From JAEZPW01 sp035629075 (GTDB lineage Bacteria > Acidobacteriota > Terriglobia > Terriglobales > Acidobacteriaceae), in the NCBI GenBank assembly GCA_035629075.1, contig DASPIK010000080.1:62001-126000 (forward strand): a DNA stretch of 64,000 nucleotides, read 5' to 3'. The position numbers and the translations under genes are program-made. The notes beneath the pieces were generated by a model. The model was not told where the DNA came from and did no database searches. It worked only from the letters and a program-made list of their open reading frames with translations. Shown piece by piece: positions 25,310 through 32,449 of the stretch. Each line of letters begins with the position of its first letter. The first letter of the stretch is position 1.

Positions 25310-25909
25310 ATGAAGTGGATATCAACAGTTATCCTGTCTGCCTTGATGGTCGCGACGTGTACAGCAGAAGCACCCGAATCCTCAGAATATGAAAGGGTGT
25401 TCCAGTCGGCGGTTCCACTTGGAGCTGAACGGATCGACTTAAGACCCTCAAAAACTGAGTTGTACCTGCTAGCTACCGCCGAGAGTCCTCAATTCGAAGG
25501 TTGGCGTGTTAAGCATGCGGGGCAGCGAAAGGTGCTGCTTGGGGCCGACGGACAGCCGGTCCGTTCTTTTCCAAGACGCGTTAGCCTACGACTAACTGCA
25601 ACAGCGATGAGGCCGAAGCTGCTGATGATCGATTCCTACGGCACGCTCAACGTGCCTAGCGGATCGCTTAACGATTACCTGCTCAAGTTGGGATTTCGCC
25701 TGCTTGTATTCCGAGGGCTCGATGTCACTCGCATTGAACCGCAGAACGTTCACATGATCGGCGTGCCGGCGGAGGTCCCCTACGAGGAACGAATCTTCAA
25801 AGTGTCATTCGACCTGCCTCGAACGGTTTCCACGGATGAGCGCGTGGTCTTTGAAGTCTTATCCCCTACTGGATTTCGCCTTTGCAAGTTTCACCTGGAC
25901 TTCTATTGA
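25310..25909 (+). CDS. Secreted protein of unknown function
   Basis: I do not recognise this gene. From ATG 25310 the product is 199 aa with a likely signal peptide (MKWISTVILSALMVATCTAEA). The mature part is mixed alpha/beta with AMRPKLLMIDSYGTLNVPSGSLNDYLLKLGFRLLVFRG, suggesting a compact periplasmic fold; no cofactor or catalytic motif is seen. A start 20 codons upstream (25250) adds a Pro/Arg-rich stretch unlikely to belong to it. It lies between two minus-strand genes (PIG-L and rnhB), so it is transcribed alone. Confidence 0.6.
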   Translation: MKWISTVILSALMVATCTAEAPESSEYERVFQSAVPLGAERIDLRPSKTELYLLATAESPQFEGWRVKHAGQRKVLLGADGQPVRSFPRRVSLRLTATAMRPKLLMIDSYGTLNVPSGSLNDYLLKLGFRLLVFRGLDVTRIEPQNVHMIGVPAEVPYEERIFKVSFDLPRTVSTDERVVFEVLSPTGFRLCKFHLDFY

Positions 25910-25944
25910 CCAAGCAGGGAGCGTGAGTTGGCCTTCAGTCGACG

Positions 25945-26709
25945 TCATCGCCAAGGGCAAGCAAGGCCTGGATCATCTTCGGATGAGAGATCGGGACCCT
26001 CGTCGAGCATGAAGTCGAGCACTTCTTGCGGAGATGGCGCCATCCAGACCGGGGCGAAAGACTGGCGATGCAGCGGAGAGGGACCAATTTCGCGCAAAGC
26101 GTTGATGTGCTTTCGTGTGCTGTAACCTTTGTTCGAGGCCAGACCGTAGGCGGGATAAACGGCGTCCCACTCCCGAACGATTTCATCCCGATGCACTTTG
26201 GCAATGATCGAAGCGGCCGCGATTGAAGCCGACAACGCGTCACCATGAATGATCTTTTTCTGTACGCACGGGTGCTCAATCCGAACGGCATCGATCAGGA
26301 GATAGTCCGGTTGGGGTAAAAGCAAGCTAACCGCTTCCAGCATTGCCACGCGCGAGGCTTGGTAGATGTTGATTTGGTCGATCCGAGCAGCGTCCACTGC
26401 GGCAACAGACCAGCAGATGCAATGTTGCTTGATTCGTTCGGCCAGTTCTTCACGAGTCTTCTGGGGAACCAGCTTCGAGTCGCGAAGGCCGCGTATCCGG
26501 TAGTTCGGATCAAGGACGACCGCAGCAGCTACTACCGGACCGAATAGACAGCCTCGTCCGACTTCGTCGACGCCGGCCACGAGGCGAGCCCCAGATTGCC
26601 ATGCCTCTTTCTCATACCGCGTGGTGCACTTCAGCGTTTTGAGAAGCCGAAGCTTGGCGGCGGACTTGGAGATGGGTTTCTCCGAATCGAGTTTGCTTTT
26701 TCTCGACAA
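25945..26709 (-). CDS. rnhB: Ribonuclease HII
   Basis: RnhB cleaves RNA in RNA:DNA hybrids and at embedded ribonucleotides. The catalytic DEVGRG motif is at about residues 48-53 in AGVDEVGRGCLFGPVVAAAVVL, followed by LRDSKLVPQKTREELAERI, KKIIHGDALSASIAAASIIAKVHRDE (the second acidic cluster) and GLASNKGYSTRKHINALREIGPSPLHRQSFAPV. About 45 N-terminal residues, Lys- and Ser-rich, precede the core. The only in-frame start upstream of the core is TTG 26709, with no visible Shine-Dalgarno. A small membrane-protein gene and rplS lie upstream on the same strand. Confidence 0.93.
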   Translation of the reverse strand: MSRKSKLDSEKPISKSAAKLRLLKTLKCTTRYEKEAWQSGARLVAGVDEVGRGCLFGPVVAAAVVLDPNYRIRGLRDSKLVPQKTREELAERIKQHCICWSVAAVDAARIDQINIYQASRVAMLEAVSLLLPQPDYLLIDAVRIEHPCVQKKIIHGDALSASIAAASIIAKVHRDEIVREWDAVYPAYGLASNKGYSTRKHINALREIGPSPLHRQSFAPVWMAPSPQEVLDFMLDEGPDLSSEDDPGLACPWR

Positions 26710-26722
26710 AACTACAAGCAGA

Positions 26723-26974
26723 TTAGCTTATTGGCTGGGGCCAACGGAAGCGTCGTCCGCCGCGAGTCCAGATCATCTGTCTCTCCCGCCGGTCTGCAAA
26801 ACGGTAGTAATAACGGAACACTACTGCGAAGAAGCAACCAAGGGGCAGACTAAGCAGGCAGAACCAGCGGACCTCGGGGAAGCCGGCCAGAAGAAGCACC
26901 ATCATGCTCACACCGAGCAGACCACCGATGCCATAAAGCGGAGCGCGGACGGCCTCGAGCTCGTGGTACGGCAT
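26723..26974 (-). CDS. Small two-helix membrane protein of unknown function
   Basis: From ATG 26974 the protein is 83 residues, with two hydrophobic helices (GIGGLLGVSMMVLLLAGF and FCLLSLPLGCFFAVVFRYYY) and a basic C-terminus (RRERQMIWTRGGRRFRW). A GTG at 27022 would add 16 basic residues. Thirteen bases separate it from rnhB on the same strand, and it sits between rnhB and rplS. No function is recognised; length, topology and location support a real gene, but not strongly. Confidence 0.5.
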   Translation of the reverse strand: MPYHELEAVRAPLYGIGGLLGVSMMVLLLAGFPEVRWFCLLSLPLGCFFAVVFRYYYRFADRRERQMIWTRGGRRFRWPQPIS

Positions 26975-27180
26975 GCGGGGTAGTTTCGCCGAAAACCAGC
27001 GCCGGAGCAAGTGTCTCCGCACCTTAGCGCCGAGCGAAACGACGCGCTTGCGAGTCCTAAGCGGTTCAGTGAAACGAACGGACAGGTGCTTCGGCTAACT
27101 AGAGGCATAGACCGGCTGTCGTTCCCGGAGAGAAACGTGTCAGTGGCGAGTCTTCGAGGGGGCACTGAGGTAGACACGAC

Positions 27181-27205
27181 GGCGACGGGGCAATACGCCC
27201 CGTCG
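27181..27205 (-). terminator. Perfect 10-bp palindrome, likely terminator of the rplS operon
   Basis: GCGACGGGGC (27181-27190), five-base loop AATAC, GCCCCGTCGC (27196-27205). It lies 17 bases beyond the rplS stop on the minus strand. There is no T tract, so termination would rely on the stem alone or Rho. The same GACGGGGC/GCCCCGTC core recurs after dnaK at 43213-43233, which suggests a dispersed element used at gene ends. Confidence 0.6.
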
Positions 27206-27221
27206 CTCGCCACGATCCAGA

Positions 27222-27584
27222 CTACGCGTTGGCGCGGGTATCGGCTTCCTTCAAACGAGCCGCTTTACCACGAAGCGCGCGCAGGTAATACAGTTTCGCG
27301 CGACGCACCTTCGCGGAACGAACGATGTCGATCTTGTCGATGACCTTGGAGTTGATGGGGAAAATGCGCTCGACACCCTGGCCGAAGCTCATCTTGCGAA
27401 CGGTGAAACTCGCCTGAAGGCCGTTGCTCTTCTTGATGACGACGCCTTCAAACGCCTGCAGGCGTTCCTTGTCGCCTTCCTTAATTCTCACCTGAACGCG
27501 AACGGTGTCACCGGGTGCGAACTGAGGTAAATCCGTGCGCCGCGCCTTGGCCACGAGCTTTTCGATAATCTGTGAATTGGGCAT
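27222..27584 (-). CDS. rplS: 50S ribosomal protein L19
   Basis: L19 lies at the 30S-50S interface. From ATG 27584 the protein is 120 aa: MPNSQIIEKLVAKARRTDLPQFAPGDTVRVQVRIKEGDKERLQAFEGVVIKKSNG is the family core, followed by SFTVRKMSFGQGVERIFPINSKVIDKI and a basic C-terminus. GGAAGAAG precedes the ATG by a few bases. The frame is open further upstream but that part is not L19. It is the last gene of the rpsP-khpA-rimM-trmD-rplS group. Confidence 0.97.
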   Translation of the reverse strand: MPNSQIIEKLVAKARRTDLPQFAPGDTVRVQVRIKEGDKERLQAFEGVVIKKSNGLQASFTVRKMSFGQGVERIFPINSKVIDKIDIVRSAKVRRAKLYYLRALRGKAARLKEADTRANA

Positions 27585-27712
27585 GACTTCTTCCTTTATG
27601 TCTGACGCGGCACCGCGATTCACGCGAGTCCAAACGCGTCTGGATTCCGAATTCGCTCTCATGGGGCCGGCCAAGCTTTGATTCTTTCGCTGGCCACCGC
27701 CGGAGCGCACTC

Positions 27713-28588
27713 CTAAACTTTGTTCGCCGCGGTCGCTTCGTTAAGGATGCGGTCGAGTAACTCTTTATCTTCGCTGCTCAGCGTGACTTTTTGCAACAGG
27801 TCAGGCCGATTGTGGAGCGTTTTTTCAAGTGCCTTGTAGCGCCGCCACCGCCGGATCTCGTCGTGATTGCCGCCGAGAAGCACTTCGGGAACGGCCAAAC
27901 CAGCGTAATCTGCGGGCCGCGTATAGTGCGGGTAATCGAGCAATCCGCCGGATGCCGCTGTCGAGTCCGGTAACCCTTCCACTCCTGCCCAGGCGCGAGG
28001 GCTGAAGGATTCCGTGAAGGCTGAAGCTTCGTTGCCCAGCGCTCCCGGTACGAGTCGCGTTACGGCATCAATGATGATGGCCGCCGGTAGCTCACCGCCA
28101 CTCAAGACGAAGTCACCCACCGAGAGTTCGCGGTCGGCGATATGCTCGGCTACACGCTCGTCAATCCCTTCGTAGCGACCGCAGATGAGCACGATACGGT
28201 CGAACTGCGAAAGCTCCGTCGCAACCTGCTGGTTGAAGATCGCGCCAGAGGCGGACATCAGGACGACGCACTCGCCGGCTGCCTGAGGCTTTTTCTGGGC
28301 GGTCTCGACGGCTGCCATCCGGGCGTTCAGTTGCGCGGCCAGGCGCTCCGCTTTGGGAGCTACTTGCAGCGTTTCCATGCACTCAAAGATCGGTTCCGGC
28401 TTCAGGACCATGCCTTCGCCGCCGCCGAATGGGCGGTCATCAACCGTGCGGTGCCGATCGTGCGTAAAGGCCCGCAGGTCGTGAGTTACTACCTCGATCA
28501 AACCGGCCTGCCGTGCTCGATGCACGATTCCGTAGTCCAGAGGGCCGCGGAAGAAGTCCGGAAAAATCGTTAGTGTGTCGAATCTCAT
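27713..28588 (-). CDS. trmD: tRNA (guanine-N1)-methyltransferase TrmD
   Basis: TrmD methylates G37 of tRNAs using SAM and prevents frameshifting. The 291-aa product begins MRFDTLTIFPDFF and carries the SPOUT trefoil-knot motifs RPFGGGEGMVLKPEPIFECME, ICGRYEGIDERVAEHI, and DFVLSGGELPAAIIIDAVTRLVPGALGNE. A later block LLDYPHYTRPADYAGLAVPEVLLGGNHDEIRRWR is also typical. An Ala/Gln-rich insertion of about 20 residues lies before VVLMSASG. It sits between rimM and rplS in the normal order. Confidence 0.97.
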   Translation of the reverse strand: MRFDTLTIFPDFFRGPLDYGIVHRARQAGLIEVVTHDLRAFTHDRHRTVDDRPFGGGEGMVLKPEPIFECMETLQVAPKAERLAAQLNARMAAVETAQKKPQAAGECVVLMSASGAIFNQQVATELSQFDRIVLICGRYEGIDERVAEHIADRELSVGDFVLSGGELPAAIIIDAVTRLVPGALGNEASAFTESFSPRAWAGVEGLPDSTAASGGLLDYPHYTRPADYAGLAVPEVLLGGNHDEIRRWRRYKALEKTLHNRPDLLQKVTLSSEDKELLDRILNEATAANKV

Positions 28589-28646
28589 CGTAACGTCCCG
28601 GGTGTCCGGGACTACGCCGAACGTCAGCGTTCTCTCAAACTATTCT

Positions 28647-28687
28647 GCGCGGGCAAGCCGCCCGCGCGACAGCCGGCGAGCTGCCGG
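28647..28687. repeat. Paired palindromes between trmD and rimM (dispersed REP-like element)
   Basis: Two short hairpins: GCGCGGGC (28647-28654) with GCCCGCGC (28660-28667), then CCGGC (28673-28677) with GCCGG (28683-28687). The core GCCGCCCGCGCGA recurs at 33974-33986 upstream of ffh. Such GC palindrome pairs resemble bacterial REP elements. In this operon it would fall in the trmD-rimM spacer and could form RNA structure. Confidence 0.6.
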
Positions 28688-28723
28688 AGCTACATCTGTT
28701 GCCGGTGCTGCATTGGGCTGCGC

Positions 28724-29320
28724 TTATCCCTGATCAGCGTCTTGCGGTTGCTGTTGCCGACGCTTCTCGTCGGGGCTGAGCGGGGCGTCCAGATCGAGCA
28801 TCCCCTCGGGCAAAGCCATCACGATCCGTTTTGCCGCGAGGTCGGCTGACTGCACATACTCCTCGGCGTAGGGGATCATGTACTCCTTGCCGCTCTTTTG
28901 ATTCCGCTGGCCCCCTTCGGCCTCGCGAACAATGAGCAGCGGAGCCTCACCGGCACCGAATAGCACGTCGGCTACCCAGCCGATTGCCCGCTCGCCGGTC
29001 GCTTCGCTTGAACTTTCGACGACGCAAACGACGCAGCCCTTCAGATCGCTAACGTAAACCGTTCCTGGCTCGAGCTGTGCACGTTCTTCGGCCGGGATCT
29101 GAATCTCGCATCCACTTAGTGCCTCGGCGTCGGAGATGGAATCGACTCCGGCGAACTTGAGGATGATCCGGCCCTTGTGCGACCAGAACGCCTCAAGTCC
29201 AAGTTCGCGCCGTGATCCGTCCGCAAGAAGCGCAAAGAGCCGTGTCCGGTCGGCAAACAACTCGGGGAAGTCGGTATGTACATCAGCGGCGACTTCACCG
29301 TGCCGGCCCTGAGGCTTCAC
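28724..29320 (-). CDS. rimM: 16S rRNA processing protein RimM
   Basis: RimM helps 30S head maturation and binds S19. The product shows KPQGRHGEVAADVHTDFPELF, the middle LEAFWSHKGRIILKFAGVDSISDAEALSGCEIQIP, VYVSDLKGCVVCV (PRC-barrel region) and LLIVREAEGG ... MIPYAEEYVQSADLAAKRIVMALPEGMLDLD. The first usable start is GTG 29320 (198 aa), but in-frame codons upstream encode FVTIAKVV, the normal first beta strand of RimM, without any ATG/GTG/TTG before the khpA gene frame. The true start may be a rare codon such as ATA 29353, or there is a sequence change. Confidence 0.9.
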   Translation of the reverse strand: MKPQGRHGEVAADVHTDFPELFADRTRLFALLADGSRRELGLEAFWSHKGRIILKFAGVDSISDAEALSGCEIQIPAEERAQLEPGTVYVSDLKGCVVCVVESSSEATGERAIGWVADVLFGAGEAPLLIVREAEGGQRNQKSGKEYMIPYAEEYVQSADLAAKRIVMALPEGMLDLDAPLSPDEKRRQQQPQDADQG

Positions 29321-29349
29321 AACTTTTGCGATGGTTACAAACTGGGCGT

Positions 29350-29604
29350 CTATTCCAGAATCTCCAGCGTGAACCGCTTGTGCAGTTTCATTCCCGCAGC
29401 ACCGAGAATGGTTCGGATGGACCGGGCCGTACGACCCTGTTTGCCGATCACCTTGCCCAAGTCGCCAGGGGCTACGCGCAATTCCAGTACCGTGGTCTGT
29501 TCGCCATCGACCGAGTGCACTGAGACCTGCTCCGGTTCATCGACCAGCGCTTTCGCTATCTGCTCAACGAGGACCCGCACGTCTCCACCTTGCTCGCTCG
29601 TCAT
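29350..29604 (-). CDS. khpA: KH-domain RNA-binding protein KhpA
   Basis: From ATG 29604 the product is 84 aa, the usual KhpA size. It contains a single KH domain: VRVLVEQIAKALVDEPEQVSV, then VLELRVAPGDLGKVIGKQGRTARSIRTILGAAG with the GxxG loop GKQG. KhpA, alone or with KhpB/Jag, binds RNA; it is normally encoded between rpsP and rimM, as here. AGGAG lies nine bases before this ATG, so I prefer it to the ATG at 29640. Confidence 0.92.
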   Translation of the reverse strand: MTSEQGGDVRVLVEQIAKALVDEPEQVSVHSVDGEQTTVLELRVAPGDLGKVIGKQGRTARSIRTILGAAGMKLHKRFTLEILE

Positions 29605-29647
29605 ATGGACATGCTCCTGCAGAGCCGTTGGCGAGGACATCAGCTAC

Positions 29648-29902
29648 TTACGCCGCAGTTTCCGTGCCAGCAGGCGCTTTCGCGAGCAGCCGGGCAACCG
29701 TTTCAGACATCTGCGCACCCTTGGAGCGCCAGTAATCGATGCGGTCCCGCTTCAGATCAATGCTAGCCGGGTTCGTACGCGGATTGTAAGTGCCGACGAC
29801 TTCAACCGAACGGCCGTCACGGGCGCGATCCTTCTCGATAACCACAACGCGGTAGTACGGCTGCTTCTTCGCGCCACGGCGCGACAGACGAATCATTAAC
29901 AC
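29648..29902 (-). CDS. rpsP: 30S ribosomal protein S16
   Basis: S16 is an early 30S assembly protein. From GTG 29902 the protein is 84 aa and begins MLMIRLSRRGAKKQPYYRVVVIEKDRARDGRSVEVVGTYNPRTNP, the S16 signature, and continues DRIDYWRSKGAQMSETVARLL. AGGAAAGGA lies about 12 bases upstream. ATG 29896 is a slightly shorter alternative. It is the first gene of the ribosomal/tRNA operon and has a good promoter upstream. Confidence 0.97.
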   Translation of the reverse strand: MLMIRLSRRGAKKQPYYRVVVIEKDRARDGRSVEVVGTYNPRTNPASIDLKRDRIDYWRSKGAQMSETVARLLAKAPAGTETAA

Positions 29903-29954
29903 TGGGAATCTGTGTCCTTTCCTGCTTATTCCTTGAAGGGTAAGACAAACCGTT

Positions 29955-29983
29955 ATTATTGCGTAGTTTGGCGCGATTGGCAA
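29955..29983 (-). promoter_or_regulatory. Sigma-70 promoter for the rpsP-khpA-rimM-trmD-rplS operon
   Basis: On the minus strand TTGCCA (29983-29978), 17-base spacer, AATAAT (29960-29955). Both hexamers match five of six consensus positions and the spacing is ideal. A transcript would start near 29948, leaving a leader of about 45 bases before the rpsP GTG. Confidence 0.65.
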
Positions 29984-30072
29984 CTGCTCTCGTGCGTCGA
30001 CACGGATGATTCCAGCCAATCGTCGCGCCGTTTGTAGTATAACCCGACGGTGTTTGAGAGCTGAGGAGGAGC

Positions 30073-30627
30073 ATGCGATCTAGATTGAGCCTGCTTGGCA
30101 CGGCGCTCTCTTTGTTGCTCTTGGTTGCAGCACTTGGGCAGGTTTGCTTTAGCGCGGAGAAAGGAAAGCCGCTCAGCGGATATTCTGTACTTGTTATTCA
30201 GCCGTTTACCGTCAGCCCTAACTTGAAAGCGGCGGGAATGCCCTCAGGTTACGAAGATGTACTCCAGAAAACACTCTTCGCGAAGCTGCTCTCGGAACGG
30301 GTCTTTTACAGCGTGGTGGAGGCTGGGCGGGGGATTCCGGAACTCAAAGAGCCCGGTACGTTGATAGCGTCAGGCGAAGTATCCGATTTCGCCAAAGGCA
30401 ACCGGGCTGCACGCCTGGCAGTAGGGTACGGAGTCGGCTCGGCGAAGGTCAAGGTGGTGATGGTCTTTCGTGACGCTGTGAGCGGAGCCGAGGTGCTGCG
30501 ATTGGAGCGGACTGGACGATATGCCGGGTTTGGCAACATAACGGGAGGTTCGGCGGACAAAGCCCGCTCGGAATCGGCGCGAAAAGTCGTGGACGGACTC
30601 GTCAAGCAAATCAAGGCGGCGCGATGA
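30073..30627 (+). CDS. Exported DUF4410-type protein
   Basis: A 184-residue protein with a signal peptide (MRSRLSLLGTALSLLLLVAALGQVCFS-AEK). The mature part matches the DUF4410 pattern: YSVLVIQPFTVSP, GYEDVLQKTLFAKLLSERVF, TLIASGEVSDFAKGNRAARLAVGYGVGSAKVKVVMVFRDAVSGAEVLRLERTGRYAG, and a C-terminal helix. These proteins are periplasmic or lipoprotein-like with unknown function. The ATG has GAGGAGGAG immediately upstream. It is divergent from rpsP and precedes an ABC transporter after 128 bases that contain a small palindrome (ACGCGC/GCGCG near 30701). Confidence 0.7.
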   Translation: MRSRLSLLGTALSLLLLVAALGQVCFSAEKGKPLSGYSVLVIQPFTVSPNLKAAGMPSGYEDVLQKTLFAKLLSERVFYSVVEAGRGIPELKEPGTLIASGEVSDFAKGNRAARLAVGYGVGSAKVKVVMVFRDAVSGAEVLRLERTGRYAGFGNITGGSADKARSESARKVVDGLVKQIKAAR

Positions 30628-30755
30628 AGGACGCTTACACTAACTCGATACTCCAGGTAGAAACCAGATTTCAGCCATCGGCGATCAGCAGTAAGTAAAA
30701 GACGCGCTTCGCTGCGCGAACCATAGGGCACCCCAGCGGGAATACAGGAACAAGC

Positions 30756-31505
30756 ATGAAGGCGAGGGCAGTACTCAGCGTAAGCGGTCTAACAAAGGTG
30801 TATGGCGAGACGCTTGCCGTGGACGGCATCACGTTCGAGGTCGAGCAGAACGAGATTGTCGGACTACTTGGCCCAAACGGTGCTGGCAAGACAACGACCA
30901 TCAACATGATCCTGGGAGTGCTTGAAGCCACGTCGGGCAGTATTAGCGTGGACGGTCTTGATCTCGGTTTGCAGCGTTCCAAGGCGCTGTCACGTACGAA
31001 CTTTGCTGCCGTGTATGCGCCGTTGCCGGGCAACCTGACGGTCTACAACAACCTGCGCATATTCGGCATGATTTATGGCGTGAAGCACCTTTCCGATCGC
31101 ATCGACGCGTTGTTATCGCAGTTCGACCTTGAGCGCTTCAGAAACACGAAATGCGGCGTTTTGTCATCCGGTGAGCAGACGCGAGTGGCGCTAGCCAAAG
31201 CTATGTTGAACAGCCCGAAGCTGTTGTTGCTGGATGAGCCTACGGCGTCGCTGGATCCCGCTACTGCGCGCGAGATCAGGGTGACGATTCGCGAGTTTGC
31301 GGGACAGGGAAGCGGTGGCGTGCTGTGGACCTCACACAACATGTACGAAGTCGAAGAGGTGTGCGACCGCGTGTTGTTCCTGTCGAAGGGCAAGATTTTG
31401 CTGGAGGGGAATCCGAAGACGTTGCCGCGTGAATACGGGAAGGAAACGCTCGAGGATCTGTTTATCACCGTGGCTCGCGAACCGCTGACTTTGGACATAG
31501 CATGA
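30756..31505 (+). CDS. ABC-2 type transporter, ATPase subunit
   Basis: A 249-residue ABC ATPase: Walker A GPNGAGKTT near residues 40-48, Q-loop region, signature LSSGEQTR, Walker B LLLLDEPTASLDP and the H-switch TSHNMYEVEEVCDRV. The signature has LSSGE rather than LSGGQ, as in many ABC-2 exporters. It pairs with the permease gene, whose ATG overlaps this stop (ATGA). Together they form an exporter of polysaccharide-, drug- or lipid-type substrates; the substrate is unknown. Confidence 0.92.
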   Translation: MKARAVLSVSGLTKVYGETLAVDGITFEVEQNEIVGLLGPNGAGKTTTINMILGVLEATSGSISVDGLDLGLQRSKALSRTNFAAVYAPLPGNLTVYNNLRIFGMIYGVKHLSDRIDALLSQFDLERFRNTKCGVLSSGEQTRVALAKAMLNSPKLLLLDEPTASLDPATAREIRVTIREFAGQGSGGVLWTSHNMYEVEEVCDRVLFLSKGKILLEGNPKTLPREYGKETLEDLFITVAREPLTLDIA

Positions 31506-32305
31506 ACCCAAAACGAACCGCAGCCGTGGTCCTTCGCCAGTACTACCTGATGCGCAACAGCTTGTCGCGTGTATTGCCGTTGTTCGCCTGGGTGGGCATC
31601 GACATGGTGCTCTGGGGATTCATCACGCGCTACCTGAACTCGGTTGCATCGCCCGGTTTCAATTTCGTTCCAGCTATGCTAGGAGCAGTTCTGCTGTGGG
31701 ACTTCTTCAGTCGCGTGATGCAGGGCGTGACCATGGCATTTTTCGAGGATGTCTGGTCGCGCAACTTCCTGAATTTTTTCGCGACACCGCTGACGATTTC
31801 GGAATACGTCGGCGGGTTAGTCGCTTCAAGCATTGCCACAAGTTCCGTCGGGTTGATGGTGATGCTGGTCGTGACGACATTCGCGTTTGGCCTTTCGTTC
31901 CTCAGCTACGGGCTGCTCGTGGTTCCGTTTCTTCTGGTGCTGTTTATGTTTGGTATCGCGCTGGGAATTGTAGGCAGCGGAATGGTACTGCGGTTAGGGC
32001 CAGCGTCGGAGTGGTTTGTCTGGCCAATCCCGGCGCTGCTTTCGCCGTTCGCGGGAGTGTTCTATCCGCTGGAGACGCTGCCTGGCTGGATGCAGTACAT
32101 CTCGCACATTCTGCCCCCGTCGTATGTGTTCGAGGCCATGCGAGCAATTGTGGCCGGACGACCGGTGTCACTCGGGAGCCTGGGGCTGAGTGCAGGGCTG
32201 GCGGTGCTGTACATCGCAGTCGCTTCGTGGTTCTTTACACGAATGTATCGCCATGCGGTTCGGACGGGTTTGATTGCGAGGTATAGTGCAGAGACGGTGA
32301 GTTAA
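31502..32305 (+). CDS. ABC-2 type transporter, permease subunit
   Basis: A 267-aa integral membrane protein with about six hydrophobic helices, including VGLMVMLVVTTFAFGLSFLSYGLLVVPFLL and the conserved FxG(V/I)FYPLETLPGWMQYISHILPPSYVFEAMRAIV segment typical of ABC-2 permeases. It is translationally coupled to the ATPase gene. The two proteins probably dimerise as a half-transporter pair. A palindrome follows between this gene and the convergent ffh. Confidence 0.9.
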   Translation: MNPKRTAAVVLRQYYLMRNSLSRVLPLFAWVGIDMVLWGFITRYLNSVASPGFNFVPAMLGAVLLWDFFSRVMQGVTMAFFEDVWSRNFLNFFATPLTISEYVGGLVASSIATSSVGLMVMLVVTTFAFGLSFLSYGLLVVPFLLVLFMFGIALGIVGSGMVLRLGPASEWFVWPIPALLSPFAGVFYPLETLPGWMQYISHILPPSYVFEAMRAIVAGRPVSLGSLGLSAGLAVLYIAVASWFFTRMYRHAVRTGLIARYSAETVS

Positions 32306-32376
32306 GCGATTGATGCGGGTTGCGAGGGATAGAATAAGCCGCGCGTCAGCTGATCAGCGGAGAGTGTATCGTGGGA

Positions 32377-32417
32377 CCCCCACCCTAGCGCCGAAAAGGC
32401 ACGGCGCGAGGGTGGGG
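32377..32417. terminator. Large GC palindrome between ABC permease and ffh
   Basis: Left arm CCCCACCCTAGCGCCG ending at 32393 and right arm CGGCGCGAGGGTGGGG at 32402-32417; 15 of 16 pairs match around a short loop. The two flanking genes converge here, so it could end transcription in both directions. No T tract follows. A related GGGGCACC motif stands directly after the right arm and also occurs near 52165, so this may be a dispersed element. Confidence 0.6.
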
Positions 32418-32449
32418 CACCATCGAATACTTACATCCCGGGAGTCTAC

